Shown here: piece after piece, positions 25,301 to 38,000 of the stretch | How positions within the stretch are numbered: position 1 is the first letter of the stretch | Layout of the letters: each line of letters begins with the position of its first letter | Origin: Catonia carolina | Lineage: Eukaryota; Arthropoda; Insecta; Hemiptera; Achilidae | NCBI GenBank assembly: GCA_035578175.1 | Contig: JAQMRL010000021.1 | Location: 4,918,084 to 4,982,083 of the forward strand | Direction of reading: 5' to 3' | DNA length: 64,000 bases | Program-made: the position numbers and the translations under genes | The notes under the pieces: model-generated | Seen by the model: only the letters and a program-made list of their open reading frames with translations | Database searches by the model: none | What the model was told of the DNA's origin: nothing

Positions 25301-28300
25301 GTAGTGAAATATATAATGGTGCGGACAGAGGTTCGTATCGTTGGAGTCAATCTATTGGTGAACTTGATATTCTGGTAAGCACTGTGTTTAACTCGCTTGT
25401 ATGGTCAGGACAAATACAACTCATTTCCGTCGCTGAACCACCTTTCCTCTATTGTTCTGTTAGCATTGTTTTTACTTTCTCTTGCCTATATGTATATATA
25501 GGAAGGAAAGTATTGTTTTCATGTCGATTTTAAGAAATCGAGTTTTCACCGGATCTATACGTTTTCAGACCCCCTGAACCCAAAAAACATGTTTTTAGCG
25601 ATTGGTCTGTGTGTGTGTGTGTATGTGTGTGCGTGCGTGCGTGCGTGCGTGCGTGTGTGTGTGTGTGTGTGTGAGAACAGAATATCTCAAGAACGGAACA
25701 ACGTACGAACTTGAAACTTGAAACTTAAGTTACATACCACTACCGGACCCAACACGAACATTTTCATCAAAATCGGTCAACCAGAAGTAGTAGTTTATTC
25801 GTGTAAATTTCCACTTTTTTGCAATTTTCTCAAAAACTGGTCCTAAGATTTTTTTAAAATCGCCTTATTTACTTAATTTTTTATGCTCTACAAGATAGGG
25901 TAGGCGCCATGTTTGCTGAAATTCTTGGTCAGGCTGTTTCACATAAAAAATTTGTTTTTTTAAGATTGCAGCTTTAATATGCATTTTAGCGAAAAAATGT
26001 ATATAATAAAAGTTGTAGAGAATTTAAAATTGTACAACTTTTATTTCAAATATTTTTTGTATAACGCTTAGTTTAGCCTGAATTAGCGATTTTCTGTTTA
26101 TTTTTCTCACGAAAACGTGTGAATAATCGATTTTTTTTAAGATTTTGGCCTTAGTATGTATTTTACGACAGAAGTTTATATAATCAAATGTATAGGAAAT
26201 TAAAAGATGTACAACTTTTATTTAAAGCATTTTTCTCTACAGAGCCTAGTTTAGCGTGAAAGAGTGATTTTCCGTATTTTTAAGCCACACTGAGGTAGAA
26301 TTTCATTTTTCGTCTTTCTCTCATGATTAAAATTAGGTTATGTTTATTGAGGTTAGTTTTTTTGTTTATTTCTAATGTTTTATTACTAATGTTTGGTATA
26401 TTGTTAATTATTTGCATTGGCAAGGTAAAGCTGTGTGAGTGTTTCACACCAGATTTTTTTTTCATCTGTAAATCGAACGCTGATTCTTTACTGTGTCACT
26501 TATCTCTTCCTATTCGTGCTCTTTTTGTCCCTTTGTTCTCATTGTGTAAAAGGCTTTATAAGTGTACACACGTATGTCGCTCCCACGTTATATTTCCAGC
26601 AGACGATGGCTGGATATATTGAGGATTTGTTTATGTACTGATGCTTAATACGACCATGGCTTACGAATTCTATTTAATTGATGCTTTTTATGTTAATTTG
26701 CGATATTATTATTGCTTACTGCCATCTAGTGCTTTTAACAATTTCAAAAAATCTGGTGTGAAACACTCACACAACTTTCTCTTGCCAATGCAAATAATTA
26801 ATAATAAACCTAACATTATTAATAAAAAATTAGAAATAAACAAAAAACTAACCTCAAAAACATAACCTTATTTTAATCATGAGTGAATGACGCAAAATGA
26901 CAATCGAACTCAGTTTGGCTTAAAAATACGGAAAATCACTATTTCACGCTAAACTAGGCTCTGTAGAGACAAATACGTTAAATAAAAGTTGTAGATCGTT
27001 AAATTTTCTATAAATTTAATTATATACACTTTTGTCGTAAAATGCATACTAAGACCGAAATGTTAAAAAAATCGATTTTTCTCACGTTTTCGTGAGAAAA
27101 AATCAGAAAATCGCAAATTACTGCTAAACTAAGCGTCATACAAAAAAATGTTTGAAACAGAAGTTGTAGGTTTTTAAATTCTCTACAACTTTAATTATAT
27201 AAGTTTTTGCGCTAAAATTTATATTAAAGCCGTAATCTTAACAAAACAACGTTTTTACGTGAAAACAGCCTCACCGAGAATTTCAGCAAACATGGCGCCT
27301 ACCCTATCTTGTAGAGAATAAAAAATTGAGTAAAATAGGCGATTTTAAAAAAAATCGTAGGACCAGTTTTTGAGAAAATCGCAAAAAAGTGAAAAATTAT
27401 ACGAATAAACTACTACTTCCGGTTGACCGATTTTGATGAAAATGTTCGTGTCGCGTCCGGTAGTGGTATGTAACTTAAGTTTCAAGTTTCAAGTTCGTCT
27501 GATGTCCCGTTCTTGAGATATTCTGTTCACACACACAGACCAATCGCTAAAAACATGTTTTTTGGGTTCAGGGGGTCTGAAAACGTATAGATCCGGTGAA
27601 AACTCGATTTCGAAAAATCGACATGAAAACAATACTTTCCTTCCTATATATTCATATAGGCAAGAGAAAGTAAAAAGACTTCAACGTGGCTACCGCCTGC
27701 TGCTTCAACGCTCAACTTCCAATTTAATCTAATTTTGATCCTACTGGTAATTTTTTTTTGCATCCAGGAAACTCCAGAGGGAGTATAGGATATCTCAAGA
27801 TAAAACTGATAAACTAAAAGTTTATCACAATGATAAATTCATCACTTACCAACAAAAATTTGTTTCTGCTACTGCGTACTTCAGTAGCTTTGTCATGCTC
27901 CATTGTATCAAATATCACACAAAATTAAAAGTCAAAACACAATGTTAAATTCATCACTTACCAATAATTTTTTTCCCGCTACTGCTTAACTCAGTAGGCT
28001 TGTCATGATTCCTTTGTATCAAATAGTACACAATATTTGTTTAATTATGAAGTTAAATACTTTTCAACCAAAAACTACCGTGCGTTCGGAAAGTCGCTGT
28101 GCACTGGAATTGTGACTATGGATTTATGAAAATATGTATAAAGAAATGACTAAGCATTTTGGAAAATAATTTATTCAATACCTTAATTACATTGTTAAAC
28201 CGTGATTACATTGTTTATAGAAGGTGTTCGAAATGACCTCCATTGGCATCAATACAGCATTGCACTCGTTTCATTTTGTTTGCAAACACCTTTCGCAACT

Positions 28301-28998
28301 GAAGAACAGTGATTCCTTGAATGTATGCCGTTATTGCGGCTTTAAGTTCGTCAATCGTGTGTGGTCTGTTCCGATACACAGTTTGTTTCGCCGCACCCCA
28401 TAAAAAGAAATCGGGGGGAGTCAGATCAGGAGATCTTGCAGGCCAGAAATTCTTTGAAATTATTCGTTCACCAAACACGTTGCATAACGTTTTATACAGT
28501 TGCGAAAGGTGTTTGCAAACAAAATGAAACGAGTGCAATGCTGTATTGATGCCAATGGAGGTCATTTCGAACACCTTCTATAAACAATGTAATCACGGTT
28601 TAACAATGTAATTAAGGTATTGAATAAATTTTTTTCCAAAATGCTTAGTCATTTCTTTATACATATTTTCATAAATCCATAGTCACAATTCCAGTGCACA
28701 GCGACTTTCCGAACGCACGGTATTTAGGAGGAATTCGTGCACACTGTAAAATGTTTCATCAAACAAGTATTGTTTTAGCTTTTTTTTAAAATGACTTAAA
28801 TTGTCATAACTTTTTAGTCGTAGTAATGATGATTTAAGTAGTATTGATGGAAAATAAAGCTATTTTTACTTTCTCTTGCCTATATGAATATATAGGAAGG
28901 AAAGTATTGTTTTCATGTCGATTTTTCGAAATCGAGTTTTCACCGGATCTATACGTTTTCAGACCCCCTGAATCCAAAAAACATGTTTTTAGCGATTG

Positions 28999-29051
<53 letters not shown>

Positions 29052-32000
29052 CAGAATATCTCAAGAACGGAACATCGTACGAACTTGAAACTTAAGTTAT
29101 GTACCACTACCGGACCCGACACGAACATTTTCATCAAAATCGGTCAAACGGAAGTAGTAGTTTATTCGTATAATTTTTCACTTTTTTGCGATTTTCTCAA
29201 AAACTGGTCCTACGATTTTTTCTAAAATCACCTGGTTTACTACATTTTTTATGCTCTACAAGATAGGGTAGGCGCCATGTTTGCTGAAATTCTGCGTGAG
29301 GCTGTTTTTACGTAAAAACATTTTCTTTTTAAGATTGCGGCTTTAATATGCATTTTAGCGCAAAACGTTATATAATAAAAGTTGTAGAGAATGTAAAATT
29401 CTACAACTTTTATTTCAAAAATTTTTTGTATAACGCTTAGTTTAGCGGTAATTAGCGATTTTCTGTTTTTTTCTCACAAAAACGTGTGACAAATTGTTTT
29501 TTTAAAGATTTCGGCCTTAGTATTCATTTTATGACACAAGTGTATATAATAAAATTTATAGGAAATTAAAAGACCTACAACTTTTATTTAAAGCATTTTT
29601 CTCTACAGAGCGTAGTTTAGCGTGAAAGTGTGATTTTCCGTTTTTTTAAGCCAAATTGTGTTCGATTTTCATTATGCGTCATTCACTCATGATTAAAATA
29701 AGGTTATGTTTTTGAGGTTAGTGTTTTGTTTATTTCTAATATTTTATTAATAATGTTAGGTTTATTATTAATTATTTGCATTGGCAAGAGAAAGTTGTGT
29801 GAGTGTTTCACACCAGATTTTTTGATAATGTGTTACTGAAAATTACAGCCTGCTCAATAACAGGATTCTATAACCTGTAATTAAAATAACGCTATTATCA
29901 TCCAGCCAATAATATAATTTAGTAATAGGTAATAGGAAACGACACATGTGGAAAAGACCCTGGCTTATTATAAAACAGGTGATTAGGTGTCAAAAGCCTC
30001 CCACACTCCAATGATGGTGGATACACTGAAACAAAACACTTGTAAGCAGATCACATGTAAACGAAACACATGTAGAAGATCACATGTAAACGAAACACTT
30101 GTAAGCAGCTTACATGTAAACGAAACACATGTAAACAGATCACATGTAAACGAAACACATGTAAGCAAATCACAAGTTTTGGATGGCCCGTTGGCCTAGT
30201 GTTTAGCGCAACTGGCTTCTGTTTTGGGGTCCTGAGTTCGATTCCCGATCAGGTCTGGCATATTTTCATCACTTGTCTTCATTTATCAACTTTTCACCAT
30301 CTTTATTAGCAGTAATTTGCAAAAAACAAGTCACATGTAAAACAAAAACAAAGTTTTCCTACATAATTAAAAAATAACAACTGCACTTATCATTTTTAGA
30401 TACCAGTTCCAGAATTTGTAAAAAAATCGAAAGATGTCAATGTCGATGTTGGAGATAATACATTAATAGTCAAATTTAAAGATAAGCCTGATTCGGCCGA
30501 TTGGAAAACGATTATTGACGAACATTTTTGTTATCGAATTAATAAAGAAGAATCTATTTGGAGTTTATCATCAGGACAACAAATATCGGTATGAACTTTT
30601 ATTTAGTTTTGTTAATGTTCAATTATTGTTTATTTTGACTTTCTCTTGCCTGTTGTTGTTTAGGTCATCAGCCAAAAGGCTGGTTTGAACCTGTAGAGGT
30701 TTTACTAAGTAAAACGAGGAGTGAGGTGGTTTACCGGTGCCTTCCTCACTGAGTGGAAAAGTACGCTTATCAGCATGCCGGGCCCTCTGAAATACACATA
30801 TTTTCCACTCTGCAAACGACACCTTCACTTCATTCACCACAGGGTCTGGCTGTATAATGAAATTCATTACTTTCATAGGAGATAACTCTGATTAGTGTCT
30901 TTTGCACCTCTACCTCTTCTGTTCTTAAATGATTCAGTCATTTAATTGGCTGACCATGTGATAAGAAACAGAACTATTTATTTTAGCCCTGCAACGAACA
31001 GATTGAGTGTAAATAATTTGATTTAATTTAATTCTCTTGCCTATATGAGTATATAGGAGGGAAAGTATTGTGACACTTATCGCTAAGGTCCGTTTCGGGA
31101 TCTAGGTTATAAAATAATTATTACACTGTCACCGCCACCCCTTCTAATTAATCATTAACTGTGTTGCCGGCTTCAATAGTTCTCCCGGCCTTTGATGGCG
31201 TAGCGACAAAGCTTTCGGCTGCGCACCGCAAAGGCCTTTGTCATCAAGGCCAAACCAGTAGCCGCTCTCTACCACAGCGCTCCCGGCAGCTATATAAAGA
31301 GCGCTGCACTGAGCAGAGTATTCAATTCTAATCAAGACACCGAGAGCTTCACTTCGAACCAGACAGCAGACAAGACGTCCACCACGGCACACGGCTGCCA
31401 GACTCCAGCGAAGGCTAATCGATGACCCCGCAAGAGAGAAGATGATGCTTCCGCTCGCTGACCCGTCACCGTAAGCTGTCGACCGGACCGTCATTGCCTG
31501 CTGACGCAAGCGATGCCCACAGCGGTCCCTCGACCAAGCCTTACGCTCACCGGACCCGACGAAGCAGCCATCGACGCACTACTGCGAGGGAAGAAGATGA
31601 CGTCTCCGCTGGATGACGACACGCTGTGTCGCCCAGCTCCTCGACCGCCATGACGACTTCAACCGACGCTCCCCATCAAGACACACACACACACACACGC
31701 TTAAACGGCCCTTTTCAGGGCCACCAAAATTATAAGGTTAGCCACATAATGTCGCCATCCGGATGACAACAATAAAATTTACAATTACAAATATTTATTA
31801 CACTAAACGATTTACAAAATAAATAATAAACTAATTATAATTTAGTAATACAATAAATAATTACAAAATAATACAATAAATAATTTAATAATTTACTTAG
31901 CACTACTTACAATCAATTTTATAGAAAACACAAACATACAAAACACAACATACTGAATTCACAAAAACTGTACATTAACTTTACACAATACACACACACA

Positions 32001-35000
32001 CAAAGATGGTATAACAATATCTCGGAACCGTTAACCTGAAAAAATGCCACGATAATCGCTCGTCTAAGATCAAACGAATACTCACTCTGACCGTATTTGG
32101 GGGTCTATTTATATACTCATTCAAAAAGATCATTCCAGAAAAGCAGAGAAACTCCATGCAAATAATAAAGTACAAAAAATAACCCTTTATAAATGAGTGC
32201 TAGAAAAATCCATTGTAAACAAGTCAACAACAGATCTTTTGTAAATAAAAGTTGTTACAGGCCGACCTTTTCATAGATAATAGCGCAGTGTCCTTTCAAA
32301 CAACTTTCATGAATGGGCATTGTTAAGGCAACTTATACTGGCAATAACCTATTAGGCTCCCGCCACCTAACATTTCAAATCTACCAAATAATGCAGTTCC
32401 TGTGACATCATAACATACGTCATTCTCCCTACCACAGCTTTTTATTTCCTTTTCTTCTCCAAACTCTCTCGCAAGTTAGCAAGCGATGCAGCATGTTGAG
32501 GCACTTTTTTCGTTCCGGTCATTAGCGGCGTGCTATGACCGTTCTGTTTAAATATATGTCCGTCGTGGATGTACTTTGTTCGATCTCTGTATGAGAACTC
32601 TATTGTGCGAATTTCATGGTGTATTATGCATTTTTAACTGTTATAATTTGCAAGTTATGTTTTAGCAATTTTACAATCTATCAATCACGTGTTATCTACC
32701 AGTGCGAAAAACTCCAAGACTTAATCAAGGTAAGTGCTAAATATTTGTTGTATTGTTTGTGGTTTGCGAGCATTCCTATATTTCCTTTGATGTCATTTAA
32801 TTCATTTTGTTGTTTAATCTGTCAGTCGTTCTTAATTGCCTTAAATTGCCAGTTAAAATCATTAAATCGTTTAGTTGTGATTGCCAACTGTCTTTTAAAA
32901 GCAATCTGGTCCTCCGAAAACAATTGTTTATTTGCCGTTTTATTAAATTCAATAGTTATCCGTCGCGGGTAATTTCATTGTGTTTAAAAAATTCAAGATA
33001 TCCCACGCGGGAAATCGAACAGGCATACCTTTATAGCCACCCCATTGTTACTCTTGTCCTATTGTCACTTATTGTTACTATTTCATTCACTCTATTATCC
33101 TCTCTTTACTATTTTCATGAATGAAATCCTACTAGAAATTTTGAGAACCACTCCTTCCTTCGATATTGTCACAGTATTGTTTTCATGTCGGATTTTAGAA
33201 ATCAAGTTTTCACTGGATCTACACTTTTCAGACCCCCTGTGAACCCAAAATACATGTTTTTAGCGATTGGTCTCTCTGTTTGTGTGTGTATGTGTGTGCG
33301 TGTGCGCGTGCGCGTCTGTGAACAGAATATCTCGAGAACAGAACATCGTACAAACTTGAGTTTATCACCAGGACAACAAATATCGGTATGAACTTTTATT
33401 TAGTTTTGTTAATGTTCAATTATTGTTTATTTTTACTTTCTCTTGCCTATATGAATATATAAGAAGGAAAAGTATTATTATTTTCTTTTCGAGTTTTCAC
33501 CGGATCTACACGTTTTCAGACCCCCTGAACCCAAAAAAACATGTTTTTCGCGATTGGTCTCTTTGTGTGCGAACAAAATATCTCAAGAATAGAACATCGT
33601 ATGAACTTGAAACTTGAAACATAAGTTATATACCACTTGAGGACCTGACACGAACATTTTCATCAAAATCGGTCAACCAGAAGTAGTAGTTTATTTGTGT
33701 CATTTTTCTATCTTCTAAAGGGTGTTTCAAAAAGGACGCACTTCGAAGTTTGAGAACGCTAATTTATTACATTAAGTAATTACAAATTATACGGTATGAA
33801 TTATTACCTTTAAAACTTCACAATAAATGTTCAAAATGACTTCCTCCGCTTGTAATGCAAGTTCGGACACGTTTCATAACATTTGCAGCCACTTTTTGTA
33901 GTGTTTGCTCACTAATGTTTGTAATCTCACTTTCAATATTAGCCTTCAATTCTTCAATTGTATGAGGATTGTTTTTAAAAACCTTACTCTTTAAATTCCC
34001 CCAAAGAAAATATCCGCAGGAGTAAGATCTGGGGATCTTGGTGGTCACAATCTTTTTGATATCACACGATGGCCAAAAAATTCTCGTAACATATTCAGCG
34101 TTTCAGTAGAAGTATGGCACGTTGCGTTATCCTGCTGAAACCAACAATCTCGATCGTGTAATTCTAACAACGCTATAAATTGTTCAATTAAGTTGCGGTA
34201 CACCACACCATCTACAAATGTGTCAAAAAATAAAGGCCCAACAATACGACGCTGGGAGATCGCACACCAAACATCAATTTTACATATATATAGTGTGGAC
34301 GTTCATGAAATGTGTGAGGATTATGAGCGCTCCATATTCGGCAGTTTTGGCTGTTGATGTAACCATCCAAGTGGAACCATGCTTCGTCACTGAAATAAAC
34401 ACGATCCAATATTTCAACACTGTTGTCATTAACAAGAGAACGTATCCAACGACAATACTGTATACGTTTCCCATGGTCAACTTCTTTCAGTTCATGAACG
34501 ACACCGATGCGGTAAGGATGCAGATTTAATTTTTTTGTAGCCCTAAAGCAGAAGATAGTGATAATCCAGCCTGTGAAGATAACTTTCTAAGTAATTTGCC
34601 GGGTGAGGTAGTCAAACGTTGTTTCACATCGTCCAAAACTTGTTCTGTTAACTCTGATGGTCGACCTGTGCTTTTCCGATCCTGTACACTGCCAGTCTCA
34701 CGAAATTTATTAATCAGACGCGATATTTTGGAGTTATTAGGTACTTTAGAATCGGGAAATTTTAACTGGAACTCGTCTTTCACTCGTTCGTAAGATTTAT
34801 ATGCGTAATAACTATCAATAATAAAAACACGTTCATCCTTTGAAAAAACCATGTTTGAACTTATACAGACACTACAGACACAAATGAATACTGTGGGATA
34901 GCATTAGTACATGTCAGTAATACACAATGGGTCAAAAATGAGTACGGTAGTGCCAACTGTTATTTGGGGGAAAAAATATTCCCTATGCAGAAAATATTAA

Positions 35001-38000
35001 CCCTTAAACTTCGAAGTGCGTCCTTTTTGAAACACCCGTTATATAGACAATAAAAATAAAATTGAAAAATATGAGATATTCCATATTTATAAATATTTAA
35101 AAGAGCAAAAGCAGGACATTATGAATGAACAGGTCAAATTTAGGAATGATGAAGTTATATTCAATGCTGCTGCTATCTACAGTAAATATAAGAAGGAATA
35201 AATTAAAATAAATTAATTTTAAATCAGTTTTATAAAAAGGACTGAAGATGTATCATCTTCTGTAAATTTTAAATAATTGAGATAACAATATTTTTCAGTT
35301 TTAATTATTTTATTTACTCTGATGATGGTAAATCCACCGAAACACGTGTACATAAGAATAAAAAAAATCTGGTGTGAAACACTCACACAACTTTCTCTTG
35401 CCAATGCAAATAATTAATAATAAACCTAACATTAGTAATAAAACATTAGAAATAAACAAAAAACTAACCTCAAAAACATAACCTTATTTTAATCATGAGT
35501 GAAAGACGCAAAATGAAAATCAACCTCAGTTAGGCTTAAAAATACGGAAAATCACTCTTTCACGCTAAACTAGGCTCTGAAGAGAAAAATGCTGTAAATA
35601 AAAGGTGTAAATCTTTTTATTTCCTATAAAATTTGTTATATACAGTTTTGTCGTAAAATGCATTCTAAGGCCGAAATTTTAAAAAATTGATTTTTCACAC
35701 CTTTTCGTGAGAAAAAATCAGAAAATCAATTATTTCTGCTAAACTAAGCGTTATACAAAAAAATGTTCGAAATAAAAGTTGTAGAATTTTAAATTCTCTA
35801 CAACTTTTTTTATATAAATTTTTGCGCTAAATTGCATATTACAGCCGTAATCTTAAAGAAATTATGTTTTACGTTTTATTTAGTTTATGTTTTATTATTT
35901 ACGTGAAAATAGCCTCACCCAGAATTTTAACAAACGTGACACCTATCCTATCTTGTAGAGAATAAAAAATTGAGTAAACCAGCCGATTTTTAAAAAAATC
36001 GTAGGACCAGTTTTTGAGAAAATCGCAAAAAAGTGAAAAATTACACGAATAAACTACTACTTCCAGTTGTCCGATTTTGATGTAAATGTTCGCGTCGGGT
36101 CCGGTAGTGGTATGTAACTTAAGTTTTAAGTTTCAAGTTCGTACGATGTTCCGTTCTTGAGATATTCTGTTCACACTCACACACACAGACCAATCGCTAA
36201 AAACATGTTTTTTGGGTTCAGGGGGTCTGAACACGTGTAGATCCGGTGAAAACTGGATTTCGAAAAATCGACATGAAAACAATACTTTCCTTCCTATATA
36301 TTCATATAGGCAAGAGAAAGTAATAAAGGTGAGGCAGTTTAAAAAGAAGGTTGGTGAAATTATTATATGAAATAGAAAGAATTTCAAACTGCAGGATGCA
36401 TTATGAAGATTTATTTTAAATATATAGATTACTTTCTCTTGCCTATATGAATATATAGGAAGGAAAGTATTGTTTTCATGTCGATTTTTCACCGGATCTA
36501 CACGTTTTCAGACCCCCTGAACCCAACAAAACATGTTTTTAGTGATTGGTGTGTGTGTGTGTGTATACAAAATATCTCAAGAATGGAACATCGTACGAAC
36601 TTGAAACTTAAAACTTAAGTTACATACCACTACCGGACCTGACACTAACATTTTCATCAAAATCGGTCAACCGGAAGTAGTAGTTTATTCGTGTAATTTT
36701 TTACTTTTTTTGCAATTTTCTCAAAAACTGGTCCTACGATTTTTTTTTAAATCGCCTGGTTTACTCAATTTTTTATTTTCTACAAGATAGGGTAGGCGCC
36801 ATGTTTGCTGAAATTCTTGGTGAGGCTGTTTTTATGTAAAAAGTGTTTTTTTTTTAAGATTACGGCTTTAATATGCATTGTAGCGCAAAATTTTATAAAA
36901 TAAATAATGTAGAAAATTTAAAAATCTACAACTTTTATTTCAAACATTTTTGTGTATAACGCTTAGTTTAGCGGTAATTAGCAATTTTCTTTTTTTCTCA
37001 CGAAAACGTGTGAAAAATCTATTTTTTTAAAGATTTCGGCCTTAGTGTGCATTTTATGACAAAAAAGAATATAATCGAATTTATAGAAAATTAAAAGATC
37101 TACAACTTTTATTTAGAGCATTTTTCTCTACAGAGCCTAGTTTAGCGTGAAAGAGTGATGATTTTCTGTATTTTTAAGGCAAACTGAGATCGATTTTCAT
37201 TTTGCGTCTTTCATATATGATTAAAATTAGGTTATGTTTATTGAGGTTAGTTTTTTGTTTATTTCTAATGTTTTATTACTAATGTTAGGTTATATTTGTC
37301 ATTATTTGCATTGGCAAGAGAAAGTTGTGTGAGTGTTTCACACCAGATTTTTTAATTAACCCATTTTGTGCGGATGTGGTATGCGTACCACGTAAGGATT
37401 TGTGTGAGTGACGGGTGTGGTAGGAATACCACGGCATCCTTTTCATAAACTCTCTGTCCTTACTAACCAGTTCAATGTATCAAGCAACGACTTTCACACA
37501 CTCTCCACTCAATATATTATTCTAACTATTATTACTAAACATTGAGTATTTCTTGGCTCCATGCTTACTAATTTCCCTTCCCTTTCTCTTCTGTTTACCA
37601 ACGACCTGCTCCTCCAGAAGGCAGTGGCGAATGGTGTTCGGGTGTTCGCTATGTTGGTGACGACTCCTGTTTCTTTAGGCAGCGGTGAAGACAATCCTTT
37701 CCCTTCGCTTCACTAGCGACTGCTTCACCTGTAGGTAGCGTTAAACGGTGTTTGCTGCATCAGCGACCGCTTCTATTCTTTAGGTAGTGGTATAGACGAT
37801 CCCCTACTCGCTTGCCAGCGGCACCAGCAAAGGTTTTTCCTCCCCAACCATTTTTCCTTTTGAACTACTCTGCCGGATGCCCTGCCGTTCCATTCGGTCC
37901 TATGTCGACTCTACCGATTGGACTACAGCCAGTAGTATACTGTTCGCCAACTACGGCGGCAGGTAGGGAGGGTAGTGAGACAGAGAGATAATGTGTTGCG

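Larger units (their letters stand above)
30640..33357 (+). mobile_element. HINE, 3'-truncated, holding a SINE1 and a solo LTR
   Basis: Its parts are 30640-30650, 31031-31068 and 33174-33357. It ends abruptly about 35 bp past the TG tract at CAAACTT, where a duplicate of exon 5 sequence starts. Confidence 0.82.

Noticed and set aside
31144..31509. A 121-codon minus-strand frame in the GC-rich LTR promoter region
   Set aside because: It overlaps the TATA box and has no family features. GC-rich DNA has few stops by chance.
32616..32972. A 118-codon frame inside the LTR-like element
   Set aside because: It is AT-rich and Leu/Ile/Cys-heavy, with no recognisable domain. Chance frame in low-complexity sequence.
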